64,000 nucleotides of DNA, taken from positions 10,737,417 to 10,801,416 of the forward strand of contig CAMZMU010000123.1 of the NCBI GenBank assembly GCA_947311845.1. The letters run 5' to 3'. A model generated the notes under the pieces. It was not told the origin of the DNA and did not search any database. It was given only the letters and a program-made list of their open reading frames with translations. The stretch's first letter is position 1. The number at the start of each line of letters is the position of its first letter. A program made the position numbers and the translations under genes. Shown piece by piece: positions 56,701-64,000 of this stretch. The stretch is from Poa pratensis (lineage: Eukaryota > Streptophyta > Magnoliopsida > Poales > Poaceae).

Positions 56701-58789
56701 TTTATTTAGTTTTCAAAACGGAGGCAAAACCTTGCCTTATCTCACTGGACAAGTCTTGGAGTCGTCTCGAAAAGGGGGCTCCCGAAAAAAAAGACTACTC
56801 TCATGGCATAATACAACTCAAGCGCTTGGCACCGGCAATGTCCCAAAGTCAGGCCTCCTCTATAATTCTATTAACAACAATACGATATGACGCATCGAGT
56901 TGGGGGACTTCATTTTCGTGGTTGCTGGGGCGAACGATGGCCAGTGTCGAGGAGGTGTAAATTTTACTCTAACATATTTTAGGGGGACACTGGTGGGCTG
57001 TTATTTGGGGCCGACTCTTATAATTTTACTAATTTTAGTCAAAGATTTTGATGGATCGGCTAGGTGCAGTTTAGCCGCTAAAAAACGAAATTTTTACTCT
57101 TCTAACCTCTTTTAGAGACCGGCTAGAGATGCCATAATGTTCATTTATTTGGTGGTGGTGGTGGTGGTGGTGGGACAAATGTGTTAACTCTCTCTGAAGC
57201 CAGCATCGGTTATTGACTAGGCGATTTATTTGGTTACGAAAGCATTGTACTGTAGTATGTAGCAAATTATAATATTTTTTGGATATTTCAATGTGGACTC
57301 CATACTAATTGAATTTGCACACTAAAACGAGTCTATATTTATGTGATTCAGAAAAAAGATAAACCATCTTATAATTCAGAACTGAGGTAGTAGTAGAAGT
57401 TTCTGGGTGCAAGACAAATACAATACCAAGCCCAAAAGTCCCACCCATTTCTTGGCGGCGGTTCCACAAGAATTCCATGAAATAAATGAACACCAACCTC
57501 CATTGCAGTCAGATGTATATCAGTATTTTGCCGAGGATTGTTGGCTTTTGACAAGTTCTGTAGGGAAACCTAATTTAATTACGACAAGTTTTACATGTCT
57601 GCATGTCTAGATACTTTAAGTTTCAGAACAATTGTAGATATTATCCTCATCCAATTTGCAGCTTCTCCATTGTTGAAATTTGGTCATGTGCCTGAAAAAG
57701 AAAAATCCATCATATGTGTATTAAGACAATGGTTTCGCAGAACAAGAACTCCACGCTACTCAATCCTATAAAATGTTAGGACATGTTTACAGCAAAAAAC
57801 TATCAAAGATCACAGTCGAAAAAGAGAGACCAGGAATTGAACAAGTCAATATGTGCATGATCGATTTACATTGTGCCTCTACCTTAGTAACAACTAACAA
57901 GGTAGTAGCAGTGTAGCACCCACAATATAGTTCAGTGATCTAGATATGCAGTTTGAGAGTACAGTGGTCTACTTGAAGGGAGCCAGTAGTTTGGGTTTCT
58001 AAAGTTTAATGACTTGCACACATTTCAACTAGGAAACCGGAACAGCAGAGTTCGTTTGCCACACCAATTTGTTTGAGTGGCCATGCCAGCGAGTGGAAAT
58101 TATAATAGACATGCCCGTCATCAGGTGCCAATCAAACGCACCATACGTTGGTCTGGCATGAGTCAACATGCCATGGCGTCTCTCAGACAGGAGATGGCAT
58201 ATCATTAACCTAGAGGGAAACACTTCAAGAAGCTTGGGTGTTTGATCCCAAGTCAGATGACCCGCAGCACAATCAACTTTGTATAAAAGCAAGCTAGAAT
58301 TGTCTGAGCCATGGGGGCAACAGGCATGCGGTCGTAACTGATAAGCAAGAATCATTTTTCCAAATAAGCTAGAATGTGATCTGTTTTAAAATAACTGCGG
58401 TATTGATTGGATATTCTACATGTTGATATTTTTCTTTACATACTTAGTCAAACTTTACATCGTTTGATTTTGTAAAATCTTATATGCCCAACATTTTGGC
58501 AAAGAGGGAGTACAATTCATCGTAAGGAGGACGTTAAGAAAAAATCCCTTTAGTGGAGCAACTCTGCTGAGAAGAACAGTTTTCAATGAGTTTGCAGCAA
58601 AGAGGAGCATCAAAAAAAAATTGCCGACTCCTAAATTTCTGAAAGAACAGTTCCCATAAAACTTCTGAATAAACACTGGAAGAATAATACAGTGACAGTT
58701 TACAATCCCTAATTTCGAACACGGTTGAACATAGAGCAAACAGAGCAACCGATTGTCCCAATAGCTAAGCAAAAGGGCGAAGAGCTCAC
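56701..58789. other. unassigned DNA downstream of the RPC11-like fragment
   Basis: About 2.1 kb with a (GGT)n run at 57151-57173. Sequence ending GAGATGCC near 57133 resembles a Harbinger-type end. A Stowaway 3' half (TACTTAGTCAAACTTTACA then AAAGAGGGAGTA) lies near 58440-58513. I searched the minus strand for the missing C-terminal zinc ribbon of RPC11 (CPRCG and SADEP-type motifs) and found none. Confidence 0.45.
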
Positions 58790-59112
58790 CTTCGGTCTTG
58801 GGGGCAGATTGCTTGGGCTCGCCGTCAGCCTTGGGGTCAGGTTCCTTGGGCTGATCCTCAGTCTTGGGGCAGATTCCGTGGACTCCACCTCTCTCTTGGC
58901 CAGCCTCGCCTTCTTCACGATCTGCGCCAAGCGGGGCGTCACACACACCAACAAGAAAGCGGAACAGGGGTGTGGGGGGAGGAAGAGTCAGGGCAGACCT
59001 TGTTTTTGATGGGGCAGACGTACGGGCAGATGGGGCAGAAGAGCCGCAGGCGGTGGCCGCCGGTGGCCGGCTGAATCTGCAGCAGCATCCCGCACGCCGG
59101 GCAGAAGTCCAT
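58790..59112 (-). pseudogene. RPC11: RNA polymerase III subunit RPC11-like, truncated
   Basis: Exon 1 (59112-58999) encodes MDFCPACGMLLQIQPATG and RLFCPICPYVCPIKNK, the N-terminal zinc ribbon (CPAC...CPICPYVCPI) of the small TFIIS-related subunit that helps Pol III cleave RNA and terminate. A GT donor follows; exon 2 starts at 58921 after CGCAG and continues IVKKARLAKREVE, as in the family. Then a run of four C bases (five in the neighbouring repeat) shifts the frame. With one C added it reads APKTEDQPKEPDPKADGE to a donor at 58789. The C-terminal catalytic zinc ribbon was not found. MTA lies 766 bases upstream on the same strand. Either a broken copy or a gene with a distant or misassembled last exon. 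Confidence 0.7.
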
Positions 59113-59877
59113 CGCCGCTTGCCGCCCCTGTCTGCCGCTTCCTACGGTCGTCGGCGGCTGAGAGCCTGAGACCCCCGCTAAAACCCTATGACTGACGACA
59201 AGAGAGAGTGTTTTCGAGCCCATCAGGTTTGGGCCGAGCGTGAGGGCAGTAGACTTCAACTAATTTCCTACAGGCCCATATATTTTGAGGATTTCGCCCA
59301 GTCCATCACCTGGGGAATTGTTTTATCTCAAGAAAAAAACCTGGGGAATTTTTAGATCGCAAAAATCACGTGGAGCTTATGTTATTTCGTTCGAACATAA
59401 AGTCACAGGACCAGGTGCAAACACTCTGCCAAACTCATGTAAAACTTCCATGTAAAAAAACTAAGGTCAAATTTGGAGTTAAAAAGAAAGCTCACGTGAA
59501 ATTTGTCAGATATCTATGACATTAAGCTTCACAGTCAACCAGGTATTTTGCAACGTGCACCCCTCAGTGAACATAAAATGATCTTCTTGAGGAACAGAAG
59601 GCAAACAAACAAACTGAATTATCATCAGACATTTGGTCCTTCTATATGAACTGAGATTGAAGTAGATTGATAGGCGTACACGGCCACACGGGTAAGCTTA
59701 CTGACAATATAAGTGAAGCCATACACTTGCTCTTTCATCACCCCATGCCCTAATTCTACAGCTACAGCACGGCAAGGATAACAGGTGATAAAGACTAGTC
59801 AGATAACAGGTGATAAAGACTACTGCAACGTGATTCCTGAACGCCAAACGTGGCCAGGTCCTCGGAAGGTGCCAACA
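59113..59877 (-). other. intergenic region between MTA and the RPC11-like gene
   Basis: It must hold the MTA 3' UTR and the promoter of the RPC11-like gene. The GC-rich stretch 59113-59230 continues the open frame upstream of the RPC11 ATG but is outside the conserved protein. No TATA box stands out. Confidence 0.5.
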
Positions 59878-62800
59878 TCAGGTTGGACGCTCAGCATCTG
59901 ACACAACAGGCTTCTGTGATGGAGTACTTTGATCAACATCCGTAGGTGCGCTTGCTCTGGGAGGTGACGGCGGCTGCACTTCGAAATCGGGATAAGCAGC
60001 TTTGTACCTTGCCCTCAGCCCTTCATCCACAAGCCTTGTTCCACTTACCTGGTTACCCAGAGAAAGCCATCTGAACAAACGAAAAACCAAAAGGTAAGTA
60101 CATGATATCTAAAGTGCACAACCGAACTACAGGAGGGGAGAGGGACAAATAACTAGTGCGCACCCAGATTGCGTATTATGCATCCTTGCAAACAGTTCGA
60201 GCTTCCTTGTCCTTGGGCTTATCCTTTCTAACATGGCGTACATCTGCACAGCAAAACAGACTTGAAGCAAGTTTAAAAAAAAAACGGACTTGAAGCAGTG
60301 TTCTTGAAACGAAAACTATCAAAAGAAAATAGAATCTACAGGTTTTCAGCTGTGTGATTCTTCTTAGAAATGAAGTTATTATGTGCATGTTCATTGTAGG
60401 AGATGCAAATCTGTGTATGGAACCCTAGGTAGAACAACAAGCAAGCAATGCTTTTGGAAGTAACATAGCTACACAGAACAACTTAAAGAGGCATCACTTG
60501 TTCTGAACCAGAACCATTGATGTATTACCTCGTCAGGTTTTCTGCTTGTTTCACGCACTTCAGCAACAATAACGTCAGTGTCTATATTCCTGTTCACCAA
60601 GGGACTCCCTTTTATTCCAACAAGACAATGTTCTTTACTGTGATTCAACCAATGGCCAGTGCGGCCAGTTCGAATAATGCGTTGAAGTTGATTGGTCTTC
60701 ACCCAAATAATTTCTTCAACACGCTTGTATCCCCAGAGCTCCAAACTGAAGAACAAAAGGAGGTAGAAGTGGATCAGTTAAAACAACTGGTTTCCCTCAC
60801 ACACACAAAACTAAAACTCGCCACAAAATAAATAAATAACATTGCACCCTGCATAGTGGGCATTGAAGCATACAAACAATAAATAAAATGCAGAATATCA
60901 ATTTTGGCAACTATCATCGGTAGAGTTACAAGTATGAAACAAACTTCCCTAGCAATTTTTCTGAAGAATAGTTAAAAGTTTGGCAACTTACCACTCCCGA
61001 CCAAGTTCCATTGCACGACCAGTGACCCATAAGAAAATCAAACCATCTGTTTGTAAAGCAGGGACAGAGTCCTCATTTCATCATCAGCCATTGTGCCATA
61101 TGGCAGTTCCATATGAATATCCCACGGGGGGTCAGCCATAATTACCCCAAATTGTCCTAAGATGTCCATTCTGAAATTCCGAATGTCACAGTTTATCCAT
61201 TGTGATTCTCCAAGCTCTATTTCTGAACAATATTCAGCTCTATGGGGCTTAATTTGCTTAGGTGGAGCAAGGGCACCAGGCATCATTGGAGCTATATCTG
61301 GTGTTTGATCAAGCTCGTAGTGGACATACTTGCAAGTCTACAGAGGAAACATGTAAGATAAAAAAAATAGGTGTATGGGAATATATTAATATAAAAGGGT
61401 TTATGCCTCTATGGCCAACCTTAGTGTGACGGCAGGTGTCCAGAAAAGAGCAATCTCCTAGATTTGTATCAGTATGTGGAGCAATAATACGCCGAAAGTG
61501 AACCTGCTCCGAATGAAAGAAAAAGTTGGACACTGATAAACTTTAATAGCTAAAACACATGCAGTGAGCTAGTAAAGTGTTCAAGCATAGTACCAAGAAA
61601 ATGTATATGAACATCTTAATTTGAAGAAATCATATAGTATTATATTGGCATTTCTCAACTCAACAAATATTTAAAAGCGATATTATTTTCCAGTTCATAG
61701 AAATGTGTTGAAAAATAACTATCTAACTTGCTTGCTTCTCAAAATCATTATTAAGAAATTGAAGAAAGAATTGACCTTGAGTCCTGACATGGATTTGGAG
61801 CAATGAATGGCAACTATGAACATATACCCACTCCAGTTCAGTTTCATAAATTTCAGATAATTTGTTTACAAATCAGATTAATTCTATCTTACAGGAAGAA
61901 TATTTGTTGCTTAGCACCTTATGCAATAGAAAAATTAGAACCGGACACATGTAAGGAAGTATTGCATAACATATATCAGATATATATTCTGAAGGCCAGT
62001 TACCCACCATGTAGGTTGAGGAAAAAATATCGCAGGACGTAAACATTGAGTAGGCAAAATGAGTGTAATAACATTACCTTAGCACAGGAAACAAAAGAAC
62101 CAGATTGGCGTCTGCAATCTTCTTTAGTTAAATTGGTGCAGTACTCCTTCAGCTGGGAACCACCCTTTGTTTTGAACTGCCAGATACAAAACCAAGGTTA
62201 GTAGAAAACTAATATAGATGATAATCAAACAGCAGAAGCCGGAAGATGTAAATCAGACCAAATCATTCAGTTGACTCATAAAAGATAAAACAACTTAACT
62301 TGCAAACTCTAATATTGGTTTTGCAAAGACAACAGGAACTCGGAAAGATCATGCTGAAAATATCTAACATAAACAATGTTGCTTGTCTTTCGAATTTATC
62401 CGATGCAGCAATTAATACTTGTTGCCCAATGTCTTAGCACACGAAAGTGTCAATTCTCTACTAGGCACCGTCTTCTAGTCATATTCCCTCATCCCCAATG
62501 TACACGACTACACGAGTCATTATTAGGACTTCTTCCTAGCGCTCCCGGTATGATATTTTGTGAACACATTATTTATGTTAGCCACTCTCTAATGATTTCC
62601 TTGTTATAATTCTACCGAAACTATTCCATTGGTTTAATTCTTGCAAATTGTTGCTTAGCATTGACCAATCAATCCACCTCTTGATTTTGGGCCATGCTCC
62701 GCCCATGACTAGCGATACAGCAAGACTTTTAGTCATCTCAAACTACACGGAACAACAGCACATACCACCTACAATAGCAGCTACTTTGAAGTTGGAGGTT

Positions 62801-63930
62801 GAATGGAAACAAACCTTTGCTGCGACAGCGGTCTCCTTTGCCGTGGGCCGGTGAATGAGATCCAGCAGCTCCTCCCCAGTTTTGGTGTTCTGCTTCTCCT
62901 TATATGTCTTCTTACTCAGCAGCACCTCAAGGTCCTTGAGGTCCTCCTCCTCGGTCCTCTGGTTCTGCTGGGTAGGACTAGGACCCGGCCCTCCACCCAT
63001 TGGTATGACTCCGCTGGGCGTCATGAACGGCCGCTGAAGCGGCATCAACCCTGGCAGCATCCTCTGCATCCCCGGCATTGCCATACCCCTGGGCGGTGGG
63101 TACATCCGTGGCATTGAGTGTGCCCACATATCCGGCTGCTGGTGCTGCTGCTGTGGTGGTGGTCTTGGTATGATAGCAGTAGCAGTGGTAGTATCGGTCT
63201 CCGACGAGGTTGCCTGTGGAATAGGTGGAGGTGGGGGTGGCAACAAGGTGGCGGATTCCGGCAGTTCTTTGAGGAGCTTGGTCCGGTCGATGGCCCAGAC
63301 CATCATCATCTGCTTGCCTCCAATCATGGCCTCCTCGATCTGCACGCCCCCACTGTCCTCAGCTATGCGTCGGAGGGCGAGGGCTACAGCAGCGGGCACG
63401 GAGCCGCCGAGCTCCGTCGCCAGATCGGTCAGAGCCGCCCGCTCTGCGTCGCTGGCTGACGAGGATTCAGCCTGCAGGCGGCGCGCGAGCACGGCGGCGT
63501 CGATCTCGGCGAAGGGGACGAGCTCAAGGAGGAAGACAGCGACCATGGTGCGTACCGCGTCGAGGCCGCCGGGAGCAGCGCCTCCGGCGGCGGCGGAGGC
63601 CGGGGACGACCCCGGAGAGGTCTTGCGGCGGGTGGAGCGGGCTGGGTCAGGGATGGCGCGGCGGTGGTGGGGTTTCTGGCTGGTGTTCTGGGCGTCGCCG
63701 GCGTTGGGGTTCGGGGTGGGGATGAAGGGGCGGTCGTTGAAAGCCGCGATGAGGCGGAGGGAGCGGTCGAGGGAGGGGACCAGGTCCGGGACGAGTTGCT
63801 GGAGGGAGCCGACGAGGCCCAGCTGCGCCTCGCGGCGAAAGGAGATGGACTCCTCCATGCTCCGGCACTGCTCGCGCATGGCCGCGAGGTCGTCGCCGCC
63901 GCCGGGGGCGGAGTCGGCCTTGGTCCCCAT
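59878..63930 (-). CDS. MTA: mRNA N6-adenosine methyltransferase MTA (METTL3 type), with frameshift
   Basis: Seven exons on the minus strand: 63930-62815, 62176-62078, 61503-61420, 61337-60992, 60745-60529, 60243-60164, 60070-59878, all GT-AG. The product would be about 712 residues; Arabidopsis MTA is 685. It installs m6A on mRNA in the nucleus with MTB. Residues 1-372 hold the conserved N-terminal region ([28 protein letters not shown], a Pro/Met-rich linker, [14 protein letters not shown]). Residues 373-440 form the CCCH zinc fingers ([28 protein letters not shown]). The methyltransferase domain carries DPPW at about 502-505, then [19 protein letters not shown] and LGNQ. Exon 4 lacks four bases relative to the family after MADDEMRTL (near 61065), which brings a stop eight codons later; the next expected residues continue in another frame. 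Exon phases only fit if four bases (or one) are restored. Null allele, pseudogene or assembly error. Confidence 0.93.
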
Positions 63931-64000
63931 TGTTTTGCCCTTTTGGTCGAGAAGAAAAGGCTCGATATTTTGGATCGAACTCAATGTGAGAACTTGTGCT
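63931..64000 (-). promoter_or_regulatory. MTA 5' UTR (partial)
   Basis: An in-frame ATG at 63984 lies 54 bases before the chosen start. MGTKADS at 63930 is preferred because the conserved N-terminus begins there. The promoter is outside the window. Confidence 0.5.

Noticed and set aside
61038..61070. A short intron explaining the MTA frame break
   Set aside because: Sequence on both sides is contiguous coding apart from four missing bases, leaving no room for an intron.

Overview
This is nuclear DNA from a grass, most likely a Triticeae species (wheat, Aegilops or barley relatives). The evidence is an Au-type SINE, Stowaway MITEs with CTCCCTCCGT ends, large Gypsy elements with tRNA-Asp primer sites, CACTA/Mutator/Helitron debris and monocot-like plant genes. 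Gene density is low and nested transposons fill most of the window. There are no bacterial-type operons, CRISPR arrays or defence systems.

Layout. 1-7374: a minus-strand Gypsy element encoding only gag and protease, with its 3' LTR cut by the window edge. 7375-15400: a LINE reverse-transcriptase scrap, a Stowaway MITE, unassigned DNA with an (AG)42 run, and a Copia-like LTR with an initiator-Met primer site. 15915-19296: a 3.4-kb CACTA element (TSD ACA) holding a broken acidic ORF, two tandem-repeat blocks and a piece of plastid 23S rDNA. 19304-20576: a MITE, then a LINE with a solo LTR inside it. 21846-23556: a three-exon ALMT (aluminium-activated malate transporter family) gene on +, with an Au SINE just downstream. 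24590-26350: decayed LINE. 26809-30106: a Mutator-like element containing a young LINE. 31687-33356: a second ALMT gene on -, with the same exon structure. 33714-36568: a second Mutator-like copy inserted about 65 bp upstream of that gene's TATA-like box. 38488-51521: a tandem array of 136- and 199-bp units, split by a 9.4-kb Gypsy element (39597-49023, TSD CTTCC) that lacks a polymerase. 52044-56700: Helitron ends, gene-like debris and a foldback element. 58790-59112: an RPC11-like RNA polymerase III subunit gene fragment. 59878-63930: the complete gene span of MTA, the METTL3-type mRNA N6-adenosine methyltransferase, with a 4-base frameshift in its catalytic domain.

Functional content. Four host genes are recognisable. 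The two ALMT genes are tail-to-tail paralogues for anion (malate) channels. MTA would install m6A on mRNA. RPC11 is a TFIIS-like Pol III subunit but looks truncated. Several otherwise conserved reading frames (both gag genes, RPC11) carry single-base contractions, so assembly error competes with true pseudogenisation for each one. All family names come from reading motifs and exon structure by eye; no database search was run.
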